Shown here piece after piece: positions 16,765 through 24,030 of a stretch of DNA of 64,000 nt. A program made the translations under genes and the position numbers. The DNA lies in NCBI GenBank assembly GCA_030428945.1, contig JAUIEC010000004.1, forward strand, positions 62,001 to 126,000. Reading direction: 5' to 3'. Numbering within the stretch: position 1 is the first letter of the stretch; each line of letters opens with the position of its first letter. This DNA is from Phycisphaerae bacterium. GTDB lineage: Bacteria > Planctomycetota > Phycisphaerae > UBA1845 > Fen-1342. Below the pieces are notes generated by a model. That model saw only the letters and a list, made by a program, of their open reading frames with translations. It had not been told where the DNA came from and made no database searches.

Positions 16765-17172
16765 ATGGCACGAACTCGGGTCGCGCTCGCAGGGCTGCTC
16801 ATTCAAGCGTGCGCAGTGCCGTTGCTGGGCCAGGACGCCTATCTCGACTATCAGGCACAACGGATCATCGAGCAGAAGAAACAGTCTTCCGACCCGCGCG
16901 AGCGGGCATTCGCACATCAGTGGGAGAAGAACCAGCAGAGGGCCGAGGACAGCGCGCGGCGATCTGAAGACTGGCTAACCGCTGAACGCCGAGCGGAAGA
17001 GGCCAACCGCGGCCGGATGCTGATCCTGATTGGCGTGCTAGCCGCCGGGGCCATGGTCGCGACTGCAATCGGTGCGCGACGTCAACCGAAGTGCACCAAG
17101 TGTGGGGCGCAGGTTGGACCGGGATCGAAGTACTGCGCTGGCTGCGGCGCGGAAATCAACGTCGCCATGTAG
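16765..17172 (+). CDS. Membrane-anchored protein with coiled coil and C-terminal zinc ribbon
   Basis: A 135-residue island gene. A signal-like hydrophobic N-terminus (VALAGLLIQACAVPLLGQ) is followed by a charged, helical, coiled-coil-like stretch (residues about 28-84). A transmembrane helix comes next (MLILIGVLAAGAMVATAIGA), and the tail is a zinc ribbon, CTKCGAQ then CAGCGAE. The predicted layout is an extracytoplasmic coil, one membrane pass and a cytoplasmic zinc ribbon. No family is recognised. It is followed after 23 bases by another exported protein gene and has a candidate XRE site at its promoter, so it may belong functionally with the SIR2-STAND protein; this is inference. Confidence 0.7.
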   Translation: MARTRVALAGLLIQACAVPLLGQDAYLDYQAQRIIEQKKQSSDPRERAFAHQWEKNQQRAEDSARRSEDWLTAERRAEEANRGRMLILIGVLAAGAMVATAIGARRQPKCTKCGAQVGPGSKYCAGCGAEINVAM

Positions 17173-17195
17173 ACAGATAAGGGGGTAGCGTCCCG

Positions 17196-18125
17196 ATGCG
17201 CAGTTTGGCCCTGATTGTCACTCTCGTTGGTTCATTTGGGATCCAAGTCAAGGCAGCCGACGACGAGCCGGCCGTCCTCGTGCAAATCGCATTCGAGGAA
17301 GGGACTCCGTTGGTAGACGATGCCCTGCGAGAGATCGGAACGGCGCTGAAGGAACAGAACATAGCCGCTCGAATTGAGCGTGAACCCGACTTCGATGGGA
17401 GGTGGCCAAGGAACCACTTTGAGTTCCGACCGAACCCAGCGCAACCAACTTGCGCCGCATACTGGTTTGTCGTTTCGCGATTGGATCCTGACGAAGAGTG
17501 GGCGGAGCAACAGGCTATCCAGTTTGTAATTATTGAGGCGATGAGGGCCCAGCCTGCGGAGCCCGGTCCCAAGGTGACGGAACTGGAGGACCGCAGTCTC
17601 TCAGTTTCGCTTGGCGGAGGGGGTCTTCACGTCGGCCCTTCGGCAACCGTTCAGTATGATCCCCGGTTTCGGATAGAGGGCGTTACCACCTGGTACGTTT
17701 GGCTGGATCAGCCGGAGTTTCCGGCGGAGCTGAAGCTGCACCACTGGTGCCGGACTTGGGCGAAAACAGTAGCCTCCATGGTCGCTCTTTTGGAGCGTCA
17801 GGCGGTGGAACGAGAGGCAAACCGCCTCCGCGAAGCCGAGCAATGGCGGCAAGTGCAGGAGAACTTCGAAGCGACCCAGCTAAGATCGCTCGGCCTCAGC
17901 CCTAGCGCTCTCTCTCGCCTGACCGCAGCGGAGAAGAAGACACTTGTCCGTTATGTGGATTCCATCGCCGAGGCTCTCGTAACTACACAACGCATGTTCG
18001 CCGAGTTGAAGGCCCTAGTGGAATCGAAGAACGACGCGGATCGGAAGGAACTCAAAGCCGCGCTCGAGGCTACGTCCCGGGGGCCTTGGTTCTTGATTCA
18101 AGGCGTCATCGAGGACCGGCCGTAA
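17196..18125 (+). CDS. Exported protein with C-terminal coiled coil, unknown function
   Basis: A 309-residue protein with a cleavable signal peptide (LALIVTLVGSFGIQVKA, then ADDEP). The body has an alpha/beta section (residues about 25-190), including AAYWFVVSRLDPDEEW and TTWYVWLDQPEFPAEL. A long helical coiled coil (about 195-300) contains VASMVALLERQAVEREANRL. No family is recognised. It lies 23 bases after the zinc-ribbon membrane gene and both probably form one transcript. Coding sequence is less GC-rich than the chromosome, as expected for island cargo. Confidence 0.7.
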   Translation: MRSLALIVTLVGSFGIQVKAADDEPAVLVQIAFEEGTPLVDDALREIGTALKEQNIAARIEREPDFDGRWPRNHFEFRPNPAQPTCAAYWFVVSRLDPDEEWAEQQAIQFVIIEAMRAQPAEPGPKVTELEDRSLSVSLGGGGLHVGPSATVQYDPRFRIEGVTTWYVWLDQPEFPAELKLHHWCRTWAKTVASMVALLERQAVEREANRLREAEQWRQVQENFEATQLRSLGLSPSALSRLTAAEKKTLVRYVDSIAEALVTTQRMFAELKALVESKNDADRKELKAALEATSRGPWFLIQGVIEDRP

Positions 18126-18162
18126 GCCGCTGACCAAGCGACGGTGCTAGCCGACCTCGGGG

Positions 18163-18567
18163 CTAGCTTCCCGCGGTAGCCCGTGCTTCGCGGAGTTGCC
18201 CCTGTCGCCAGGCCTCCGAGATATTGAGTCGGACATTCAATCCGCATCGCTCGAACTCGAAGCCCAGGTGAATCGCTGCGAGGATGAACGCGCCGTTCGT
18301 GACGTACCGCTCCGTTACCCTGTACATGTCGTGCTTGAGCCCGACGCTCCCACGGCGGCGGTTCTTGCGTATTGTCCGTCGAGCGCCGCGGAGCCACTCC
18401 TCGGCATCGGTGCATTCCTGAACGGCCTCCGCCAACCTGGCTCGGCTTTGCCGGAGTTCGGCGCGGTACTCGGCCACGGGCCGGCGATCGTTCCAAGCGC
18501 GGCCGATTCCGACCTCGTACAGGTCCGGGTGCCGTCGCATCACTGCCTGAATCTCTTCTTTCGTCAC
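18163..18567 (-). CDS. Conserved-looking hypothetical island protein
   Basis: A 134-residue basic, helical protein starting MTKEEIQAVMRRHPDLYEVG, with RRTIRKNRRRGSVGLKHDMY and then YVTNGAFILAAIHLGFEF and LNVRLNIS. The central arginine-rich stretch and a hydrophobic stretch suggest nucleic-acid or protein binding. I cannot name a family. It is convergent with the coiled-coil gene and divergent from the ribbon-helix-helix gene, placing it between cargo and the replication/integration module. Confidence 0.6.
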   Translation of the reverse strand: MTKEEIQAVMRRHPDLYEVGIGRAWNDRRPVAEYRAELRQSRARLAEAVQECTDAEEWLRGARRTIRKNRRRGSVGLKHDMYRVTERYVTNGAFILAAIHLGFEFERCGLNVRLNISEAWRQGQLREARATAGS

Positions 18568-18727
18568 GGATCAAACCCCCTGTACAATCGAGGATCGCCG
18601 GGCCACGGGGCCGGTCTGTCGCCAGAATGCTACAGGCGACCGGCTGTCTGTCCGGGGCGATGGCGGCGGCGGATGCCGACCTTTCCGCGCAAGACGGTGC
18701 GACCAAAGGCGTTAGAGGATCAGAAGA

Positions 18728-19060
18728 ATTTCTGGCAGGGCAGAAAAACCTAGACGCAAGAGAGGCCGGCCACGGGGGCGGCAGCATGATGCGACCCTGC
18801 GCGTCCGTGTTCCCCGCGAGACACTGCGGGCCGTGGATGAGATCGCCCGCCGCGAGGGTCGCTCCGTCTCCGAAGTGGTCCGGGCGGGGCTCGTGCGGCT
18901 GATGGCCGATGAACTCCCGCGGCTCGCGGGGCTGCTCGATGCGCCGGGGACTCGGCCGCGCACGCGCCTGCGAGCCCTCCAGATACTTCACAAACTGAAC
19001 CGGGCGAATCTGCACCTGGGACCGGAGGGGCTCAAGTTGGCCCGAGCTGCATCTCCGTAA
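18728..19060 (+). CDS. Ribbon-helix-helix-like DNA-binding protein, start codon uncertain
   Basis: The open frame from 18716 to 19060 encodes an AT-hook-like basic stretch (PRRKRGRPRGRQ), then DATLRVRVPRETLRAVDEIA, then RREGRSVSEVVRAGLVRLMA. The latter two are the beta strand and two helices of an RHH (Arc/MetJ-type) domain. The first canonical start, GTG at 18833, would delete the DNA-contacting strand. An ATT at 18728 is preceded by AGAGG at nine bases and is the best candidate for a non-standard start. Alternatives are an upstream frameshift or a degraded gene. It probably regulates the island's mobility genes. Confidence 0.5.
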   Translation: MSGRAEKPRRKRGRPRGRQHDATLRVRVPRETLRAVDEIARREGRSVSEVVRAGLVRLMADELPRLAGLLDAPGTRPRTRLRALQILHKLNRANLHLGPEGLKLARAASP

Positions 19061-19104
19061 CGCAAGCCACCAAACACCTCGCTGGGCACCGTGGGGGAAA
19101 GGAA

Positions 19105-19752
19105 ATGACCAAGAAGTTCCGCGCTCTCGGGCCTGAATCACGTGCCGCAGTGAGTGACCTGTACGGATTCTTCCTACCCCAGTGGACCGTTCCGCTGGTC
19201 CCGGTGATTGGCGTTTCGACGGCGCTCGCTGCTGATTTGCGCGGCCGGCTAGAGCGCGTCAAGCTGGCTCTCCTGCGGGAAAAACCGGACGTGGCTTGGG
19301 AGGAGGCCCGGGACCCGCGGTCGGAATTCCTGACACTGATCGACTCGAACCTGAAACGGCTCTACCGCGCTCAGTGGCAAGCTGACCGTCGCAGCGCGCC
19401 GCGTCAGGCGGCGGATGTTCGCATCATGCTGAAGAAGCCGGGGCGACTGTTATCGTTGGTCGGGACATTCCTGGACAGGTACAAGACGGCCGAAGAGTTT
19501 CGAGAATGGCTGCACATCCTCGGTGATCAGGTCAAGGGCGAACCCCGTCAGGCATGGCTTGGGTACGTCGCGTTCCTCGAAGCCAAAGCCGACGAAAGCG
19601 GTGACTGCCTGGCTGGCTTGGACTACACGCACCGGCAGGTCCACAGTTGGCTCAAGGCTGAACGGAACATCACCGAATCCTGGGACGCCTGGAAGAAGAA
19701 CTTCCAACGAGCCCAGACCTCGCTCAACGAGCAGTCCGAAGCACTTAGCTAG
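19105..19752 (+). CDS. Hypothetical island protein
   Basis: A 215-residue, mostly helical soluble protein beginning MTKKFRALGPESRAAVSDLY, with a good AAAGGAA site before the ATG. The sequence includes ALAADLRGRLERVKLALL and WLHILGDQVKGEPRQAWLGY. No signal peptide, membrane segment or recognised domain is visible. It lies between the RHH-like gene and the excisionase-like gene on the same strand, so it may belong to the replication/integration module. Confidence 0.6.
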   Translation: MTKKFRALGPESRAAVSDLYGFFLPQWTVPLVPVIGVSTALAADLRGRLERVKLALLREKPDVAWEEARDPRSEFLTLIDSNLKRLYRAQWQADRRSAPRQAADVRIMLKKPGRLLSLVGTFLDRYKTAEEFREWLHILGDQVKGEPRQAWLGYVAFLEAKADESGDCLAGLDYTHRQVHSWLKAERNITESWDAWKKNFQRAQTSLNEQSEALS

Positions 19753-19950
19753 CACGAGCCGCCCGGGAATCACGAATGTCCCCTTCGGGCGCGAGTCGGC
19801 CTCTGCACCGCCTGGCGCTCGTTCCGCTTGCCGTGCAGGGCGTTCCGCGCTTGTCCCCTCCCATCCCTGCCCGATCCACCGCCCTTCAGTCGTGCTACTG
19901 TTGAGCTAGCGTTGCTCGACAAGACAAGGCACCAACGAGGGAGACTCGAC

Positions 19951-20265
19951 ATGTCACTGATGAGGATGTTGAACGCCAAGGCCCTTGCGAAGCGGCTCAG
20001 TGTGTCGGAGCGGACGATCCGCCGCTGGCACCAGGAGGGCCGCCTGCCGAAGGCAGTCCGGTTCGGCCGGACGGTGCGCTGGCGGGCGTCAGAGATTGAC
20101 GACTGGCTGACGGACAACACGGAGGGCGACGCGACACCGGGGCGCGCCGAAGTGGCGGAGGCTGCCGTGCCTCTGGCCGCGCCGCGCCGCGGGCGTTCGG
20201 CCCTCCGGAGGCGGCGCACAGGAGGGGCAAGGCGATCTGTTTCTCAGAAACCCACCGGGCGATGA
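19951..20265 (+). CDS. Excisionase-like MerR/HTH_17 DNA-binding protein
   Basis: A 104-residue protein whose first 55 residues are a winged helix of the excisionase (xis/HTH_17) type: NAKALAKRLSVSERTIRRWH, then EGRLPKAVRFGRTVRWRASE and IDDWL. The tail is basic and low in complexity. Such proteins act as recombination directionality factors or transcriptional regulators for tyrosine-integrase elements. GAGGGAG precedes the ATG at a suitable distance. The same-strand order Xis-like, DUF3987, integrase is a common mobile-element arrangement. Confidence 0.82.
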   Translation: MSLMRMLNAKALAKRLSVSERTIRRWHQEGRLPKAVRFGRTVRWRASEIDDWLTDNTEGDATPGRAEVAEAAVPLAAPRRGRSALRRRRTGGARRSVSQKPTGR

Positions 20266-20335
20266 GCGGTCAGGAGATGACACTTGCGCGCTCTACGGAC
20301 TTTGTGTCAAATTGTCAGTAGGATAGGAGCCCAAG

Positions 20336-21598
20336 TTGCAAGTGATGTACCCATCCAAGTACGAGCCTTTTCCCCTGAAGCTGCTGCCAAAATCGCTACG
20401 CGACTACGTCACGCAAGTCGCTGATCTCATACGGGTCGATCCGGCCGTGGTCGCCACATCTCTGCTAACCAGCGTAGGCACGGCCATTGGTCGATCGAGC
20501 CGGATACTGCTACACGCTGCGTGGGCAGAGTCGTCGATTCTTTGGACTATCATCGTTGCCGAGAGCGGCACGCGCAAGACTCCGGCGGTTAGCCTTGGAC
20601 TTGCGCCGCTGGAAGACCTTGACGAGTACGCTCAAGAGCGCGAGGAGCAGGTGATCGTCTCCGACACGACGGGTGAGGCTCTTGACGAACTACTGGTGGC
20701 GAATCACTGCGTACTCTACTACCGGGATGAACTCGCTGGAATCCTCGGGTCCTTTGATCGCTACGTAAGCGGGCGAGGTGGTAGGGATGTGGCAATGTTC
20801 CTTGAACTTGATCGGCATCGACCGATCCGCGTCAAACGCAAGGGGCAGGCCCCGCTCTACGCGCCCGCAGTCCATTGCTGCGTCCTGGGGACCATCCAGC
20901 CGGGAGTCCTGAACGCTCTGTTCGGCCCCCAATACCGTGAGAATGGACTTCTTGCGCGATTCCTCCTAATTAACCCGCCGGTGCTGCCGAAAGCGGTGCC
21001 CGACACAGACCTTGACCCCTCCATCCGAGAGGCGATCTTCAAGCGTTTGGAGCGACTGTGGCTCAATCGCACTCGGACAGAATTGAAGCTCTCAGTCGCG
21101 GCAAGGGAGATCTGGAGCGCCGACTACCTTGACCACGGAAAGAGAATGGGAAGCGTTAAGAAGTCGCATCTTGCGACGTGGTCTAAGCTGGAGCGGCTAA
21201 CGCCTCGAATCGCACTCATCCTCCATATGTACCGCTGGGCCGGGGGCACGCGTGAGCGTCCAGCATTAGCGGTCTCTGAGAAGACCATGCGAGCGGCTCG
21301 CGAACTCGCGGACTGGTACCGGCTGGAGACCCTGAGGGTCCTTCGGATGCTCGACGGCAAGGCCAGCGCCGACCTCGGGCGGCGCGTTTTGAAGGCTGTC
21401 GGAAGCAACGAAGTCTCCGCACGCGACATTGGCCGAGGAACAAACCTGAGCGCACAGCGTGTAGCGGCCATTGCGGAGAAGCTCGTGGAGAGCGGGCATC
21501 TGTCTCGGCGCAAGAAAGGCGGCCAAGGACGGCCTACGATGCTGTACAGCAAACCGCCCCCTACGCGAACCCGACGTTTCAGACGCGCGACAAAATGA
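20336..21598 (+). CDS. DUF3987-type replication protein of mobile elements
   Basis: A 420-residue protein with the DUF3987 layout: LLPKSLRDYVTQVADLIRVD near the start, a degenerate P-loop in IVAESGTRKTPAV, VLYYRDELAGIL as the acidic strand, then RRVLKAVGSNEVSARDIGRG winged-helix sequence near the C-terminus. DUF3987 proteins are P-loop, helicase-like proteins often paired with primases in phages and integrative elements. The likely role is replication of the excised island. The TTG at 20336 is six bases after AGGAG; the ATG at 20345 is an alternative. Confidence 0.8.
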   Translation: MQVMYPSKYEPFPLKLLPKSLRDYVTQVADLIRVDPAVVATSLLTSVGTAIGRSSRILLHAAWAESSILWTIIVAESGTRKTPAVSLGLAPLEDLDEYAQEREEQVIVSDTTGEALDELLVANHCVLYYRDELAGILGSFDRYVSGRGGRDVAMFLELDRHRPIRVKRKGQAPLYAPAVHCCVLGTIQPGVLNALFGPQYRENGLLARFLLINPPVLPKAVPDTDLDPSIREAIFKRLERLWLNRTRTELKLSVAAREIWSADYLDHGKRMGSVKKSHLATWSKLERLTPRIALILHMYRWAGGTRERPALAVSEKTMRAARELADWYRLETLRVLRMLDGKASADLGRRVLKAVGSNEVSARDIGRGTNLSAQRVAAIAEKLVESGHLSRRKKGGQGRPTMLYSKPPPTRTRRFRRATK

Positions 21599-21649
21599 CA
21601 AAACCCCGCGGGACGGCCGTGGGTTCTACCCCAGCAACAGGAGCAACGG

Positions 21650-22807
21650 ATGCGGAAGAGATCGAAGAGGTACCCAGGCTTGTACAAGCCGCCGAACTCG
21701 GAGTACTGGAGCTATCGGTTCACCGTGGGCGGCAAGCGGATCAGCCGGACCACGGGTGAAACGGACCAGCGGGCGGCCTGGGAGCGGGCTTCGCGGATGC
21801 GCGAGGAGCACAAGCAGCGCGCCGCTGACCCGTACCGCGAGCATGCAGACCGACCCGTTACGGAGCACGTCGCGGACTGGCAGCGGGCGCTGGAGGCGGG
21901 CGGCTGTACCGCGCAGCACGTCGATACGGTCGTCGGCCGAGTGAAGCGGCTTGTCAAAGGCTGCAAGGTCTCCCGGTTCGCTGACATCCGCCCGGCCGAT
22001 GTGCAGGCGTACCTCGTCAAACTGCGGAAGGACGATGAGCGGAACAAGAAGGGCAGGGGGTTCGGCACCCGGACCCGCAACTTTTACCTCAAGGCCGCCA
22101 AACAGTTCTGCCGGTGGATGGTTGCCGAACGCCGCGCCCGCGAGAATCCACTTGCCCACCTCAAGGGCGAGCGTGGCCTCCAGGCTGACCTCCGCCGCGC
22201 CCGGGACGCGTTCTCTGAGGCCGAACTCGGCCGCCTGCTCGCTCGTGTCCCTCATCGTGGCATCAGCTATGGGCTGACCGGGGCGGAACGCGCCAGGCTC
22301 TACAGGCTCGCCGCGGAGACCGGCCTCCGGGCCGGCGAACTGCGGACGCTGACCTGGGCGGCAATCGACACCGGGCCTCAGCCGATGCTGACCGTCCGGG
22401 CCTCGTACTCGAAGAACGGCGAAGCACGCTCGGTGCCTCTGCGAGCCGAGACGGCTGCCCTGTTGGAAGCCCAGCGAGCCGGGAGCGAAGCCTCTGCCGA
22501 TGCACGGGCGCTGCGGATGCCGGACCCGTGTAACCTCGCCCGCATGCTGAAGGCCGATCTCGAAGCCCTGAAGATCCCGTACCGGACGACGGAAGGGCGG
22601 TACCGTGACTTCCACAGCTTCCGGCACACGTTCGCCAGTCGTCTCGCCCGGGCGGGTACTCCGGTCAAGACCGCGCAGGATCTCCTCGGCCACAAGACCG
22701 TGGCGATGACGCTGGAGATCTACAGTCACACGGTGCTTGCCGATCACGCTGCGGCGATCGAGCGGGCCATCCCCGGGACGCCGAACCCGGTCGCGGACGC
22801 TGGCTGA
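21650..22807 (+). CDS. Tyrosine recombinase/integrase of the island
   Basis: A 385-residue phage-type integrase. An N-terminal AP2/SAM-like arm-binding region (KPPNSEYWSYRFTVGGKRI) and core-binding region precede the catalytic domain. Visible catalytic residues are Arg227 (TGLRAGEL), Lys255 (SKNG), His322 and Arg325 (HSFRHTF), His348 (LLGHK) and nucleophile Tyr358 (EIYSH), so it appears intact. AGGAG lies seven bases before the ATG. It ends 121 bases from the intact tRNA-Arg gene and is followed by repeated motifs suited to arm binding. It should recombine the 45-bp tRNA-derived repeats. Confidence 0.95.
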   Translation: MRKRSKRYPGLYKPPNSEYWSYRFTVGGKRISRTTGETDQRAAWERASRMREEHKQRAADPYREHADRPVTEHVADWQRALEAGGCTAQHVDTVVGRVKRLVKGCKVSRFADIRPADVQAYLVKLRKDDERNKKGRGFGTRTRNFYLKAAKQFCRWMVAERRARENPLAHLKGERGLQADLRRARDAFSEAELGRLLARVPHRGISYGLTGAERARLYRLAAETGLRAGELRTLTWAAIDTGPQPMLTVRASYSKNGEARSVPLRAETAALLEAQRAGSEASADARALRMPDPCNLARMLKADLEALKIPYRTTEGRYRDFHSFRHTFASRLARAGTPVKTAQDLLGHKTVAMTLEIYSHTVLADHAAAIERAIPGTPNPVADAG

Positions 22808-22843
22808 TGGCAAAGTCGGCGAAGTGGCAAAGAATCGGCAAAC
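22806..22843 (+). repeat. Candidate integrase arm-type sites, right end (two copies)
   Basis: GATGGCAAAGTCGGCGAAG and the overlapping AAGTGGCAAAGAATCGGCAA plus AC are two copies of a GGCAAA-N2/3-TCGGC motif. The second matches the left-end site at 13084-13105 in 21 of 22 bases. They lie between the integrase stop and the attachment core, the usual place for arm sites. Confidence 0.6.
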
Positions 22844-22928
22844 AGCTTCAGGCAGGCAGGGTTGGCCGGCTTGGAGCCTCACTCCGTAAGCTGCGGCTCT
22901 CAAGCAGTTTCTGACTGATCCCCCCAAT

Positions 22929-22973
22929 CGCGCCCGGCAGGACTCGAACCTGCAACCCTCGGTTCCGAAGACC
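22929..22973 (-). repeat. attR: 45-bp direct repeat inside the intact tRNA-Arg
   Basis: Perfect copy of 12879-12923. It forms the 3' part of the functional tRNA-Arg gene, so the element brought a replacement 3' end on integration. The boundary at 22973 falls in the anticodon-loop region. Confidence 0.95.
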
Positions 22974-23002
22974 GATGCGCTATCCAATTGCGCCACGGAC
23001 GC
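22929..23002 (-). tRNA. tRNA-Arg (anticodon TCG)
   Basis: The minus strand folds into a complete cloverleaf of 74 bases. The acceptor GCGTCCG pairs with CGGGCGC, allowing one wobble. The anticodon stem is TCGGT with ACCGA around the loop CTTCGGA, giving anticodon TCG. The T stem is GCAGG with CCTGC around TTCGAGT. CCA is not encoded. It reads CGN arginine codons and is the integration target of the adjacent island. Confidence 0.95.
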
Positions 23003-23063
23003 TCGCGATGCCTCGATTATTCCACACGCCCGCGATTTGTCCAGCCGAATCGGCGCGGGCGAC

Positions 23064-23258
23064 TCAGGATTGATCCGGAGGGGCCGGCGTTCCGCACTCC
23101 GGACAGCGGCCGCTAAGGTTGCCGCGCAGGTCGTAGCCGCAGGCCGGGCAGCGGCCTGGGGGGTGATTGCGGTTGCGCAAGAGCCAGATGATCGGCACCA
23201 GCGCCACGAGAAACGCCAGCCAGAGCGGGGCCAGCAGCAGCCAGGCGGGCAGGTGCAC
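23064..23258 (-). CDS. Small membrane protein with planctomycete-type zinc ribbon
   Basis: A 64-residue protein starting at GTG. One transmembrane helix (WLLLAPLWLAFLVALVPIIW) is followed by CPACGYDLRGN and CPECGTPAP, a two-knuckle zinc ribbon. The CPxCGYDLRGN motif is very common in short planctomycete proteins of unknown function. No partner is evident. The start lacks a strong ribosome binding site. Confidence 0.7.
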   Translation of the reverse strand: MHLPAWLLLAPLWLAFLVALVPIIWLLRNRNHPPGRCPACGYDLRGNLSGRCPECGTPAPPDQS

Positions 23259-23330
23259 GACTCAGCGTCCGGCCCTGCAGTGCGGTAAGACGCCGAACAC
23301 CAGTAGACGCGCCCTGGTCAGTTGATCACC

Positions 23331-23394
23331 CTGGTCACTTGCTCACTGCTACCTGCTTGACTTGCTCACCGGCTTGCCTGCTTACTTCGGAACC
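23331..23394 (-). repeat. Octamer repeats (AAGTRAGC type) after the ptsN-like gene
   Basis: Read on the minus strand downstream of the ptsN-like stop, units run AAGTAAGC, AGGCAAGC, CGGTGAGC, AAGTCAAGC, AGGTAGC, AGTGAGC, AAGTGACC. Sense orientation relative to the upstream gene matches the pattern elsewhere in this window. The array begins about seven bases after the stop. Confidence 0.8.
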
Positions 23395-23859
23395 TCAGGT
23401 GGCGGGGGCTTCGTGCTGTTCGATGGCGGCGAAGAGTTCTTCGGGGGAGGCCGCGGCCGTGATCTGGTCGCGGAAGTCCTCCATGTTCATCAGGCGGCTG
23501 ATCTTGGCGAGGGCCTGGATGTGGGCCCCGGTCTGGTTGGGCGGGCTGACCAGCAGGACGACGAAGGTGACCGGGTTGCCGTCGACGCTGTCGAAGTCGA
23601 CCGGGGCGCTCGGCTTGCCGGCCGCCATCACCAGGTTTTCGCAGCCGTCGCTCTTGCCGTGCGGGATCGCCAGGCCGAAGCCGATGCCGGTGGTCCGTTC
23701 GCTTTCGCGTTTCAGCACGGCCTGCAGGGCCGCGTCCCGGTCGGTCAGGCCGGCGGTGGCGGCCAGCTTGTCGATCAGCTCGGTGATCACGCCGTGCTTG
23801 TCATGCGCCTCGATCGGAACGACGATCCGCTCGACCGGCAGAATGCTCGAGATATCCAT
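23395..23859 (-). CDS. PTS EIIA-type protein (PtsN/fructose IIA family)
   Basis: A 154-residue single-domain EIIA of the PTS_EIIA_2 family. The phospho-acceptor His is in GLAIPHGKSD. Typical flanks are ITELIDKLAATAGL at the N-terminus and FVVLLVSPPNQTGAHIQALA in the core. Stand-alone members such as PtsN have regulatory roles (nitrogen, potassium or carbon control) rather than sugar transport. No EIIB/EIIC gene is nearby, consistent with regulation. ATG at 23859 is preferred over the TTG one codon upstream. Confidence 0.9.
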   Translation of the reverse strand: MDISSILPVERIVVPIEAHDKHGVITELIDKLAATAGLTDRDAALQAVLKRESERTTGIGFGLAIPHGKSDGCENLVMAAGKPSAPVDFDSVDGNPVTFVVLLVSPPNQTGAHIQALAKISRLMNMEDFRDQITAAASPEELFAAIEQHEAPAT

Positions 23860-24030
23860 CAACTCACCCCAGGCGGGCAGGAAATTTCGTAAACCCCGGA
23901 TGCTACCACTGGCGGACCGCCAACGCCAGCGGGCCCGGTCGCGGCGGGCGGCGGCGGCCCTCGCGACTCGCCCCGGGCGGCAGTATCATGCCGGGAGAAT
24001 CGTCACCTTCGACGAAGGAATGGGGCAATC

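Larger units (their letters stand above)
12879..22973. mobile_element. 10.05-kb integrative island in tRNA-Arg
   Basis: Bounded by 45-bp direct repeats of the tRNA-Arg 3' end, with a tyrosine integrase beside the intact tRNA, an excisionase-like HTH protein and a DUF3987 protein. Cargo at 13.1-18.1 kb is visibly less GC-rich than the flanks. There are no capsid, portal, terminase, relaxase or type IV secretion genes, so it is a passenger or satellite-type element rather than a full prophage or ICE. The distance between repeat starts is 10,050 bp. Confidence 0.9.

Noticed and set aside
12879..22973. Complete prophage or conjugative element
   Set aside because: There are no capsid, terminase, portal, tail, lysis, relaxase or type IV secretion genes within the boundaries.
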